DNA from: Parus major
Taxonomy: Eukaryota; Chordata; Aves; Passeriformes; Paridae
Assembly (NCBI RefSeq): GCF_001522545.3
Contig: NC_031770.1
Location: 14,581,420-14,645,419 of the forward strand
Length of the DNA: 64,000 nucleotides
Direction of reading: 5' to 3'
Under the pieces are notes generated by a model, which saw nothing but the letters and a program-made list of their open reading frames with translations, made no database searches and was not told where the DNA came from. This document shows, piece by piece, positions 23,895 to 35,690 of the stretch (the stretch's first letter is position 1; each line of letters begins with the position of its first letter). The translations under genes were made by a program, and so were the position numbers.

Positions 23895-26800
23895 GTGAAT
23901 ACATCCATGTTTGAGCTCAAATTATGCTTTCATGAATGCTAGGGAAAGAGAAGCACTACATTGTGGAAAATAAGGGAAAGTATGCATTTTGTAGCAATGC
24001 ACTGAGGAAGGACTGCTTTAGTTTACATGGCCACAGCCTGAGTACAGCTACCAATGAAGACACATATCTTTTTTTCTTTCTCTCTCTGTTTTCTAAATGG
24101 GTAACATCCACCCCCTTTAATTACAATATCTCTTTAAACCCCTCAAAAAGAAAATGCAATTGCCCTACATTTTGCATTGGCAAGAAGAGGTCTAAGGTCA
24201 AATCCAAACTTTCAACTCTAAGGATCCAGAGTGTAGCTTTGAAGTGGGGCTGCAGATGTGCAGCCTTCAAATGTGTTGTGCTTCATCCTTCCCTGGAAAA
24301 AAAAGAGGGAGTAAATACAGATACAGTTTACTGCAAATTACCCAAAAAAGTCTGGCAATCTGGCATGGGGGAAAAAACTACAGCAAGTGTGCTGTTATTG
24401 AGAAATGAAAAGCATGGGGAAAAGGAGAGGCTTAGAAGTGTTCTCCAGCAAATCCAGCAGAAAACCAAAGACTTACTTTGCATTTGCTCCTGCATTTATT
24501 CCTCGTCACACAATGTTGTGACACTGTCACCCCCCCAGGGAGCTCCTGTTGTGTTGTGGGCTCAGCTACCTCCTCTGGAACATGGAGAGAGGTGTTTTGT
24601 GAGACACAGGGGAGAAGGGACCACACCATCTTCATTCAGCACTGATTTTAGGAAGTCAATTGCCCAGCTTTTACTGGAGAGCAGCCATTCTGGTCCCTTA
24701 GAGCGATGATCCATATTTTGGGTGTATCAGAGGTACAGATTCCCATACCTCCAAGTCCTCCTAGTCCCAGGGCCATGTCATGCCCAGGAATGTCCCAGCC
24801 AGCTCCCAAGCCCAGACTTGGCATGAGGATGTAGCTGGGTTTGAAAGTGTGTAACATCCCAACATCCCATCATCAACATCCCAAGTGTTTTCAGGATCAG
24901 ACCTTCAGCAGGTGATGCTTTTCCAAACCTAAGGAATACAAAGGTGTCCCCATATTCCTTTTGTACTTTGCAGACTCTAGGAATACTTTTTAAAGCCAGG
25001 GAGCCAATGCAAAATTAATGCTTTTATAATAACACACATAAACAACGTGAAAAAAATTCCAGTATTTCTGACAATGTGCAAATCAAACACAAGGTTTTCT
25101 CAATGGATATAATTTCCTATTACATGCAAGTAAAATTAAGTCCAGGAAATTTTTGCTCCTAGTAACATCCATGGGCTGTACAGGCAGTGCAAGAATTCAG
25201 TTCCAGTTTTATTGTAAAACCTCAGTATCTGAAAGCACATCTGAAAAAATGATTGGGGGGTTGTTTGTGGGGGGATTTTTGTGTGTGTAAACATTGTTTA
25301 TTTACAAAAATAAAAATGCTATAATTCTACATTTACAAACCCATTTTTAGGTCACTAGAATACTACTTTGTTGAATACTCTCAGCAAAAATATTTGTTCT
25401 AAATTTCCAGCCAATTTAAATTACTTGAGTTTCAAGATAACCTGTTGAAAAGTATTCCTGTTTCTTTTGTTTCTTTTTGAAAGGGCACAGATCAATAGAT
25501 CTCTTTAGCTGAGCTGGCATTGTTGTCTCCTACTACAAACCTCAAAATTTTAATTCTGGAGATAATTCCCCTGTTTGTTTGTTTGTTTTTTCCTCATTTC
25601 TGCATTGAATTCTAGAAGGAATGACCAGTTTTGTGCTGTCTTCTGGTTGGTATCACTTTCCCTTTTGCATTGGTTGCAAATAGCTGAAATATTAACACCA
25701 GCAAATGTTCCCAGACACACCAAAATTAGTCTCTTTCTGAATGCTTTTCTTTTTTATTTTTTTTAAAATCTAAAATCTGATTGTAAAATATACCATGGTT
25801 AAAATTAGAAAATTGAATATTTTTCCTACCAACAAAATTGCTTGACATGAATTCTGTGAAGGATGATAATGATTCAGTTTTTGTGTGAAAAGGCCTGCCT
25901 ATTTCATTTTCCCATTTTATCTGTTTCAATTTCTGAAAGCCAGAAGTATGTAAGTCCCATCTGAAAAATGCCCTATGCTGCACATTTGCTCCTGTGAATG
26001 GAGATTTTAGAGGGACTGAAACCGAGCCTGCCTGATTGCTGCAAACGGAATTGCATGTGTAAACCTTCAAAACCTGAATATTTGTACCTGTTTGGCCATT
26101 GCAAACCAAGGGCATGCTAATGCAATTTCAATTCAAGCAAAGGAACATAAATCACAGGGCTCAACTGGCTGCTAACCACTTTTATCAAAAAAGGCCACTA
26201 CAGGGCCAAGGATGGACTCTTGATACACAACCATGTTATTTTGGGGGTTGGTTTGGTGGCTGGGAGTTGGCACTGGGGTGGTTAAAGCAGCTTGGCTGGG
26301 TAGATCCAGGCAGTTCCCTTTGCTGAGCCTCAGGAGATGTTTGCCAGTACTAAAAAAGTGAAGAAAAAAAAATGGACATAGCCTTGAGCCTCCCTTGAGG
26401 AGCACAGCAAAGTGCTGCAGCCTGTGCTAGGCTGTTTCTGGCCACCTTTGAGCCCTCAGTCCTTCCTGGAACTGGAGAGTTTGGGACACAGGTGCAGCTG
26501 TCGACTCAGTCTTCTCTCTGCAGTGCCTCTGCACTGGCAAAGCAGCAATCCCACTGTGATCCTGCTCATAAAATTGATAGATTTGTATAGACTTTCCATA
26601 TGATGACAGCGTATATAAATATTGTAAGATGAATCAATTACCGAGTCTGGCTATATTTGCTAAGAGATCTTTATCGGTAAAAACAAGAAAAATTGTCTCA
26701 CCAGTTCAGTGAATCAACAAAAGAAAGTGGTGTTCTGAACAGAAAGTAAGGTGCTAAAATAAACAATTGGACCCCAATGCTCAGGCATGTGTCACAAAAT

Positions 26801-28125
26801 TATCGTTCTTTTCCAATGCTCAATGCACCTGCGTCTTTTGGGAAAAGCCTTGGTTTCTGCCAGCACCAGGGCATGCAAGGCTTCTATTTTCTTTAAGAAA
26901 GCAAAATGTATCTGAGGACATGCCTTGGTCTGCACAGTGCTCAGGGATGGGCTTGCCTCCATCCCCACATTTAAGCCTGCTTGTGGACCATAAATACTGG
27001 TCCAGTCCCCAGCAGAAAATGGACAGAATGGCCCTGCCTTGGGGACTCTGGTTTTTGGAGAGCAGTTGAATGTCATGGCAAACCACAGCTGCCTCCTCCA
27101 GCCAAGCCCCTGCCAGGGTGGGATCCATCCCACTGCCAGCCCCTGGTCTGGAGCCAGGGATCCTACTGCCAGGAGAGTGGTGCAAATCATCAACGATGTG
27201 CTCTTATCCCTGCCTTCTTAATGGGCTAAAAACAGTGAAAAACAGAGAGATCATTTTCTATTTTAATGATCAAAAGGGTGTTGCCCATTATTCACAGCCT
27301 ATACACAAGATGTTATGGCTTTCAATTTTCCTGCACTGATCATTCAGTCCATTTGGCAGCTGACCTTCAAGTGGTCATGGTTTTTCAAAAAAAGGAGTAA
27401 AAAACCCCAAACAGAAAACCCAAACACCCTTTACCAGCATTTCAGACAAGCAAAATAATCACGAATGAGGTGGTAAGGATCTCACATGCAAAAGCTGTGA
27501 GCAGAGCTGCCTCTGTTTGCAGCAGCTAGATGTTTTCACGGCAGGGGGAAAAGTTTGGGTTCAGCAGAGCATCAGGTGGATGTTTGGGGTGCTGGACATT
27601 GCCCTGCAGACAGCTGCAGCACCAAAATGGCACTTTTTGAACAAATCTCTGCATCTGTTTCTACACTGTTAGGGACATTTCACGTGCCTGGTACTGAAAT
27701 CAGAGGATGTTGGCCAGTGTTACACAAGCAACTTACTATCACTGGTGCTTATGGGTATTAGCCAGGGACATTTTTAACCACTAAGAGAAATTTCAGCTGA
27801 GTGTTGGTCAGAGAAAAAGGATATTTTGCCATCCTGCTGCAGCAGGGCCCAGTGCCTGACATCACTCAACATACTCCCAAAGAGTCGAACCACACAGAGA
27901 TTACCTAAATAGGCCAAATGAGATGGTGGGGTCTAAGAAGCAAGTGTTCCTGTGGCTTGAATCTGAACTTGGTTGAATTGCAGGTAGTAAATAGCCTAAT
28001 TAAATAGATGGAATGACTTAAATGCCTGCAGAAGTCAAAAGGAGATGCATGTATTTTTCCATCACAATTTTGGCTGTGTTTACCAAGTTAATAGGTGAAA
28101 TGAAGAAACATAAGTTCCTCTATTA

Positions 28126-28166
28126 GTTGTTGATTTGATTGTTGATTGTTGACAAATTGTTGATTG
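28126..28166. repeat. Short imperfect tandem repeat (TTGTTGAT-like)
   Basis: Four to five diverged copies of a GTTGAT/ATTGTTG motif in intergenic DNA, with no associated feature. Confidence 0.6.
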
Positions 28167-30954
28167 GAAAACATAGATTTTTACTCTCTTTCAGATAATG
28201 CTTCCTTGCAAAACATTAAACTGGAATAAATTTCAAGATTGAAATCTATTTAAACAAGTGGCAGTTTTAAAAATGCTTTAATCCTGGGTTGACAGGAACT
28301 TAGCCTCCAATTTATACCATAATTGTGAGGGCTCTTAACAAATCAGTCCCATTGTTGATGTCAGCTCAGGATTTTTCCACTGTAAGATCTCTGAATGAAG
28401 AGGACTAAAAGCCATATACAAAGCCAAGCAAACACGGATCACATTTCTACTGGTTTGTTATATGCAGTTTGCAAACAAAAATGGGTATTTTGGGCTTGGC
28501 ACCCCTTCATTCACAGAAACATGGATCCAGGAGGCAGAGACAGCTGAGGTGCAGCTGCTTTGCAGAGCGGTGCAGAGGCATTGGCAGAGGATGTGTAGAG
28601 CTGGTGCTTAAGGAGGCTGCAGAAGAACCCACTGCTGGTGTCCAGGGAACATTCCTGTGTGGTTTTTAATGCCGTGAAACATGATCGAGTATGGGTTCTC
28701 TACATCTGGGAGGATGTCATATTCCAGGTGACGTTTGGAATGTTACAATTAAGCTACTACAAAGGCTTTTGAAATAAACAGGAGAAAAAAATGTTGCCTG
28801 GGACGTGTATGCGAGTACTCTTGTCTTTTCTTCTGAGCATGGAGAGTGGGAGGTGAGGCAGAAGCACCTCCTGGGTGAGAGACCCCCTTGGAAACGTGTG
28901 GAGAGCTCAGAGCCATATGTGGAGATCCCACAGCTGCCCAGATGCTGGGTAAACTGTGTGTGGTCAGGCAGAGGCAGGTGGGATAACAACTGGTGGGACG
29001 TGCTTCCAATGTACGCAGTGGTCATCTGTTAAATTCTGCAGCTGTGTGATCCTTTGCTTTCACAATAAAATAGAGAGCAGATGGAAACTGTTTGCTCTGT
29101 AAACAGTTACCAGGAACTCCCAATATATATATCCCCTCTCCACAACTTCCATTCAAATCAATAGAAGCCATCTGTCCAAAGTATTAAGATAAATCTTGGG
29201 AATTTTGATATTGACTAGAAAGGCACTTAAAAGATCAATCACACAGCGAACAGAGAAATGTCACTGCACCAAACGTGGAGGCTTGCTAATCTTGCCAGAT
29301 AACGTGGACCCAGAGGACAAACCTTTCTGGTTTATAAACACAGGCAAAGCCCTATTGCTCTCCCCATCTCCTCAGCTAAATAAAACAAGCTCCAGCAAGA
29401 GCTGGTGCTGGGCATAGGCTGTGGATGGAACCTGCTGCTGCAGTGTCCAGCCAGACACAAAACCTGCGAGGGCTGGTGTGACAGCCCTGCCAAAACACAC
29501 ACACAGCTTATTTTACCGGCAGAAAGGATAAGGGTGGAAGAATTGTGGCCACCAAAAGTTATGCTGGTCCCAGCAGTGAAGGGAAGAGGGAAATTTTTGG
29601 CCACTTAGCACTCATTTCATTGATGTTGGGTGTCCCCAGAATTGCTATGCTGGGAGTCCAATTCCCCTGGGATTTATTCAGGGTCTCAGATGTTTCAAAG
29701 AAGTTAGGATTTTCAGACTGTTTCAAATTCTTCACAAATCCAGCCAAAAAGTTCTCCATCATAGGGTGTGGTGGGAAAATCCTACTAATCTGGTAAATAT
29801 TCATAATTACAGAAAATCAGAAAATACATTATTTTGTTTTCAACAATTACCCTTTTTACATCATTGTGTTTTGATGTTACTGCTCGAGTGCCTTCCTGAT
29901 TTACAGATATATCCCTGAGGAGCCACCATCTTCCTCAGCTCATTTCCTAATGGGGAAAAAACAAATACTCACTGAGCTCTGCTCTCCAAGAAGGCAACAA
30001 AGCAAATGAGTGGAAGAGAAACCTCACCTGGATGAGCAGCACCAGCAGCTCCCACAGCTGCTCCTGAGGTCTCTCAAGGGGCTTGTCCTGGTGTAGGCAG
30101 AGGGCTGCTGTGAAAGCATCCAGTCTTGGTGCATATCAGGAGGTGGAAGAAGGCAGCAAGTTCAATGGGAGATGATTTCCCTTGTTTCTGCTGCTGGTGG
30201 GAAGCTCATCCATGCTGCCCCCAGGTAAGCCTGGGTTGGCTCCCTCAGATGCTTGGTGACCCCTCTAGGAGTGGGTACAGGGCTGCCAGTACCCAGACAT
30301 GAAATGCATCTGCCTCCAGGACCCCCAAAGCCCCTCCTGAGGCAGGAATGTAAAAATAGCCCTTAATCCAATTTATTACAGCAGGATCCAGCCCTCACAT
30401 AAGGGCTGCATTGATATTTACATCACTGGGATGATGGGGCTGACTCAAGTTCCCAAACGTGTCGCTGGGTTTTTATCCCATGCTCACACCAGTACTCGGT
30501 GTCCAGGCTGCCTGCTGGCACGTCACCGCTGTGCCACTCTGGCTTCCCTCCTTTCCAGCATCCTCCACAGGGGGAACATGTGCATTTCTGACACTCCCAC
30601 CCTGTTCCCAGCTCACTGAGACAGGGCAGAAGACACTGCCTTAATTTTGAGAGAAGCGAATGTGCCCAACAGAGCCCTGCACGGGACTGGTGTTTAAGAG
30701 ATGGGGCATTTACAGGTGATTCATTAGACCTTGTGCCCTGAGATTTGGGGGTTTCTTGTGTATTGGGGTTTTCAGTGATTCCAGACACAGAGCTGCAAAT
30801 TTCATTGGGTTGAGATGACTGCTGCTGGTTCTCCCTGGGACTGGGTTTCATTGTCCTTCCATCTCCAGTGGGCACCTGATTACACACCCAGAAACACACT
30901 GACACCTTCAAGGGGCAGGAGTGAATCCAGAGAATGAAGCTGGGTCTAGAGGGT

Positions 30955-31348
30955 AAGTCCCATGAGGAGTGACTGGGGGAGCTGAGGGTGTTTAGCCTGG
31001 AGAAGAGGAAGCTCAGGGGTGATCTTATCACTCTCTAATACTCCCTGAAAGGAGGTTGTGGCCAGGTGTGGGTTGGTCTCTTCTCCCAGGCAGCCAGTAA
31101 CAGGAGTAGAGGACACAGCCAGGGGAGGCTCATCTTGGACAGTGGGAAGAATTTCTTCATGGAAGGGGCTGTCAGGCACTGGAATGGGCTGGCCAGGGAA
31201 GTGGTGGAGTCACCATCCAGTTGTGTCCAAGAAACAACTGGATGTGGCACTCAGTGCCATGGCCAAGCTGATGTGGTGGTGTTTGGTCAAAGGTTGGATG
31301 GGTGATCTCAGAGGCCTTTACCAACCTAACTGATTCTGTGATTCTGTC
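30955..31348 (+). mobile_element. CR1 LINE, ~390-bp 3' end
   Basis: The best-preserved CR1 in + orientation here. Motifs in order include TTTAGCCTGGAGAAGAGGAAG, CTGAAAGGAGGTTGTGGCCA, GGTCTCTTCTCCCAGGCA, AATTTCTTCATGGAAGGG, GGCACTGGAATGGGCTGGCC and GTGGTGGAGTCACCATCC, ending in CCAACCTAACTGATTCTGTG ATTCTGT. The ending is the 8-bp tail typical of CR1. It is 5'-truncated, as usual, and carries no intact reverse transcriptase. Open frames in it are remnants. Confidence 0.95.
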
Positions 31349-31349
31349 T

Positions 31350-34300
31350 ACACCCCATCCAAAGAGTACATTTTATGCAACTGTTGCATTTATACAGGAA
31401 GATTATGTAAAGGTTAAAATCCACCTCACCCTAGTCATGTAACCAGTTATTCTGGGGGAAATGACGCTATTTCAATGAGTGTTCCAAAAAAGGTTTCACC
31501 TGAAATACCCTTGAAATGTGCTGTACAAGTCGTTAAAGCCCTCACCATGCCCACTGTCTTTCTCTTTGCTTTTATCCACTTTAATTGGTCTCTTGCCCCA
31601 TTTATTCCTCTGCCTGCTTCCAAGTTCTCTGTTTTCTTCCCACTGCTTTATTCTTTCAAACTAATACAAGAGCTGTGTGTGACCCTGTGACCTGCTGAGA
31701 TTGATGCCAAAACCTCCATGGCTGAGCTGATCACCACACCAGCTCTAAAAATGAATCACACCCTCGCATTTGCACTGAATGTCCTTGTTCCCCTTCACGC
31801 CCCGAGTGATTCCTTCAAAATTTTTTGTCACTGGGGGTAATTAAAAACAGTTCATATCCTTCTAGGATTACAGGTTTGAAAATCTGAGTGCCAGGGAATC
31901 AAGGCGTTTGCTGTTTTTGGAGGAAACTAACTCCCACAAGAAACATATAACTTAATTTTGCTGTCAGATGTTCCCACAGACTCCTCTTGAAAGTCAACCG
32001 AAGCTGTATATATGTGCCTGAAGTCAGCTTTAAAAAAGAAATTACATTTATATTTAGATTGTCACCTTCCAGTCATACAAAATGGTTCATGTGGGAAGTT
32101 TATAATGCTATGATCAAACCCTTTATTTTGGAATTTATTGATGTTTGAGTGTCACAGATATTCTGCATGAAAACTTCTGATTGCCTTTAACACACACATC
32201 ATGTTGACACCAAGGGAGATGCTCCTGAGTGATCCAGCCCTGGAGCAGGACTGGGGACACCTTCCCTTTGGGCATATTGGCAGAATTAGGAGAAGGAGCC
32301 CCTTGCCCTCACCCCAACAGCTGCAGGTGGATGCCTGTTGGGAAAAGTTTTCTGTCCATATGTCCATCACCACCTAAATGTCAATCAGTTGGCAAAATAC
32401 TTGTTTGGCTCCCTTGGCCAAGGAATCTATTCTGACCTTCTCATGCTCCTGCTGAACCAGAGAAAGGAGTAACAAAACCCTTGGTGGGGAGGATCCAGTG
32501 CAGCCATGACTGGTGTGCCTGGGTTTGCTGTGCTAAGAGAAGCCATCTGATGGCACCTCTCTGCTTTCAGAAGGGCTTGGTCTCCTGCCATGCATTACAC
32601 CAAGGGCAGGCCTGTGCACTGGAGGCACGTGGATACTGACAGACGAGTTCTGTGCTGTTCCTCAGATCTTCTGTCCTCCAAAAGAGATAAATCCTTCATC
32701 CTCGCTGAGCTGCGGACCAGTGGCCATCCTTACCCCTTCCTGGGGAATTTATATGGGACAAGTGACCCCAAGTCTTTGCTCTTTCAGTTGGAAATGTGGG
32801 AACTTGAGAGTGTCTTTCAAATAAAGGATTTCTGCTAACCTGTGATATCCAGTGATTCAGCCTGACACACTACTGCAGCTTAATGACATGGAAAAACAAA
32901 TGATGAAATCAAAGGAGGGACCAAACCAGAAGGACTCCTCTGGGGTAAGATGAAGGGGTACCTTTGCTTTATCCATGTGCTTCAGGCTCTCTCTCCCCAG
33001 CTCACTCCTGTCTGGTCAAAAAGAGTCAGAATTCTCCTCCTGCACTCCTGGCCAGAGCTGCTCCAGCCCATGTCTCATTACATCAATTGCATTTGCAATG
33101 CAAAATCAAACCAATTCATCTGAATTGTGCAGGGAGAGAAACATCCCTGAAATCTCTGCAAATTGGGTAAAAACCATCAGCAATGGGAAAGGAGAAAGCC
33201 AATATGGACAAGATTATTCATACCCATATAATCATGCTGATTTGTACCAATATTTATTTTTATCTCTCATCTTCAAAAATGTAGGTATAATTAATTCATG
33301 AGAATCATCTGTGCTAGTACTGAAGAAGTGAAATATTCCCATGCAGATCTAATAGTTGATGGTAAATGTTAGCATATCTTAAGATCTGCGAGATCATTAA
33401 AGCAGAAACTACCTCATATTAAAAATGGCTATAGGCAGTTACAGGCTGTATCCACAGACCTTTTGAGAAAAAAAATGAACCATCAAGGATAATTTTTTAG
33501 TCATTGTTTCCATCTGAAGTGCAATTACCTTTTTTCTAGCCCCTCAGAGCATTCTCAATAATGAGAAGCCTGTGGATGAATCAGATACTCCATCTTGGCT
33601 CCCTTCTGTCGCTGGTGATTTCCAAGCATCTCGTGACCAGCTGTAAGCTTCTCCACAAGCCTCTGAATGAGACATTTTTGGCATCCTCATTTCATATACA
33701 TTATTTAATTGTCTCGTGAGTCTTTTCCAACCTGAATGATTCTGTGAGTCTGTATATAAAAAGATACCAGAGAGTTAAGGACTTGTCCACCGCAACATGG
33801 GAGACCTGTGCAGGAATTAATAGCAAATCCTTGAGCCCCAGACCAATGTTATAGGCAGCACATTTTTCTCCTGAAGATGATCAGAGTCCTGACCCTAGAA
33901 ATCTTGAGCACTCCAGCAGAAACACAGAGCATTCAGCAGTTTCTGGATTTTTCACCAGACCAGTTCCCTTGGGCACACAAAGTTGGTAAAAGTGAACACC
34001 AGGCCAGTGAGATTATTATTATAAAAGGCAATTGAAAGAGCTGAAAGCAGATGTTTGCCACTTAACAAGCTGGTGGGGACAAATCCTCCCATTGTGCAGG
34101 TATCAAAATTAGGAAGCAGGAATTGGAAAGCAGCTCAGCTCAGTGGGATTGTAACAAAACATTTATCAAAGCAGTCTAAAAAAAGCATAGCTCTAGGTTT
34201 TGAAACTGCCAGTGAAAAGACAGCTGCATCTCTCAGCAATTTTTAAAACTGTCCTAAAAATTACTTTATTTTTGCTTTTTACCTAGGCACTGAAAAGTCA

Positions 34301-35430
34301 ACGAGCTAACCTTTTAGAAGTTTTTTTATGGTATCACATCCCAGCCTAAATGCATTTTGATCTACACTGCAATGCTGTAAAAAAATTGCATCAAAAGTGC
34401 ACGTGAAAACAATTTGTGAGGGATTTTTCACTCTTTTTGATTGGTTTCACCAACAAAGAGCAGAGACTACAGAGAAACCTGGAGCAACAGAGAGGCTCTG
34501 CTGGAAAGTCCCCAGAAATATCACAGCACTTTCTCGCTAGAGCACGTAATTTTATTTTCCAAAGCAAATGGAAACATAACCAGTGCAAAATCCTGCCTCG
34601 TGTCACAGGTGCTCTTGCTTGCCTTTCCACAGAGGTGGGGAAGGTGGGTGCAGCCAGCACATACCATCAGAGAGGTCTCACACACCCTCTGAGCATCTCC
34701 ACAGCAGAAAATACAAGTTAACCCAGGCAGAGACAGCAGCCAGTGCAGGCAGGGATAACTCCCTGTGCACTGCCCTGCTCGGGGTGCCCAAAGCCCTAAA
34801 ACCAAATGTGGGGAGACCTGGGTGGCTCTGGGGGAATCTGGGCTGCATTTGGGGGCTGTCCAGCATCCATCCCAGCAGAACCTTCTCCCAGGGTTATTCC
34901 TGCACAACTGAGAGGGATGGGGACACCGTGGGGGGCTCAGCACATCAGCTGGGGTGTTTTAGCCATTTCTCACCTTCCTGCCTCTCACTTTGGTCAGAGC
35001 TGCAGGACACCTCAGGATCAAGCTCTGAGCAGGGTGCCACTGTAGGATCAAGGTCTCCCTGGCAAGGTGGCTCTTGGGCACCTGCATCAGCTGCAGTGCC
35101 CCAGGGCCCCAGGCAGACACAGTGACACTCAGCTCCCTTGTCAGCCTGGGGCAGCATCCAGAGCACAGCCAGCATCCATCCCATTTGCAAGCAGAAATGG
35201 CTTGGCACCGGTGCCCAAAGAAGTGCTCCTGGATGCCTTTCAAGCAGATAAATACATAACAACTCCAGCAGAGGAGATTCAAAAGCCACTTTTTTTAAGG
35301 ATATAATTTTATTAAAGGGTTTTAAAGAAATTGTCTTTGCCCAACAGAAGGAGAGGAAGGCTGGTGGGTTGGCAGGAGCCTGGTGTTCAGGGTGACGCTG
35401 CTGCTCACAGGAGGTCTTTCAGAGAAGCAG
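31350..35430. other. Intergenic DNA, no gene recognised
   Basis: Mixed-composition sequence with a short CR1 tail near 33.73 kb and a GC-richer block around 34.6-35.2 kb where several overlapping open frames occur on both strands. The overlap on both strands without domain similarity suggests composition rather than coding. Confidence 0.65.
33713..33752 (+). mobile_element. CR1 LINE 3'-tail fragment
   Basis: A short stretch, GAGTCTTTTCCAACCTGAAT then GATTCTGTGAGTCTGT, matches the end of a CR1 element with its 8-bp tail repeat. Only about 40 bases are recognisable. Confidence 0.7.
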
Positions 35431-35431
35431 A

Positions 35432-35690
35432 GAATTACAGAATCATTAAGGTTAGGAAATACCTGTAAGATCACTGAGTCCAATCATTAACCCAGAACTG
35501 CCAAGCCCACAACTAAACCACGTCTCTGAGTGCTACACCTATATCACTTTTAAATACTTCCAGGGACGGTGACTCCAGCACTTCCCTGGGCAGCCTGTTC
35601 CAATAGCTGACAACCTTTTCCATGAAAAAACATTTCCTAATATCCAATCTAATCATTTCCTCTCATCCTGCTTATCTGGCACATTTCCTT
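35432..35690 (-). mobile_element. CR1 LINE fragment, 3' end
   Basis: In reverse orientation: ACAGAATCATTAAGGTTAGG, GATCACTGAGTCCAATCATTA, CTGCCAAG, ACTTCCAGGGACGGTGACTCC, GGCAGCCTGTTCCAATAG and ATTTCCTAATATCCAATCTAA. This is the usual order of a reversed CR1 3' region. It is 5'-truncated at about 35690. Confidence 0.93.

Larger units (their letters stand above)
18475..30940. other. KCNK12 downstream / intergenic DNA, no gene recognised
   Basis: This AT-rich, non-coding-looking stretch contains the solo LTR at 19816-20186, a T-rich tract near 23.88 kb, a short tandem repeat near 28.14 kb and two fairly long open frames at 22791-23378 and 23936-24709 without recognisable domains. Part of it could be the extended KCNK12 3' UTR. 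Confidence 0.7.

Noticed and set aside
27880..27905. Possible tRNA/SINE B box (GGTTCGACTCT on the - strand)
   Set aside because: No A box, no cloverleaf and no poly(A) or SINE body nearby.
30423..31031. 202-codon - strand open frame
   Set aside because: It overlaps the antisense of a CR1 3' end, has no domain, and its position is explained by repeat composition.
34583..35289. Several overlapping open frames on both strands (up to 180 codons)
   Set aside because: Simultaneous long frames on both strands in a GC-richer patch point to low stop-codon density, not genes.
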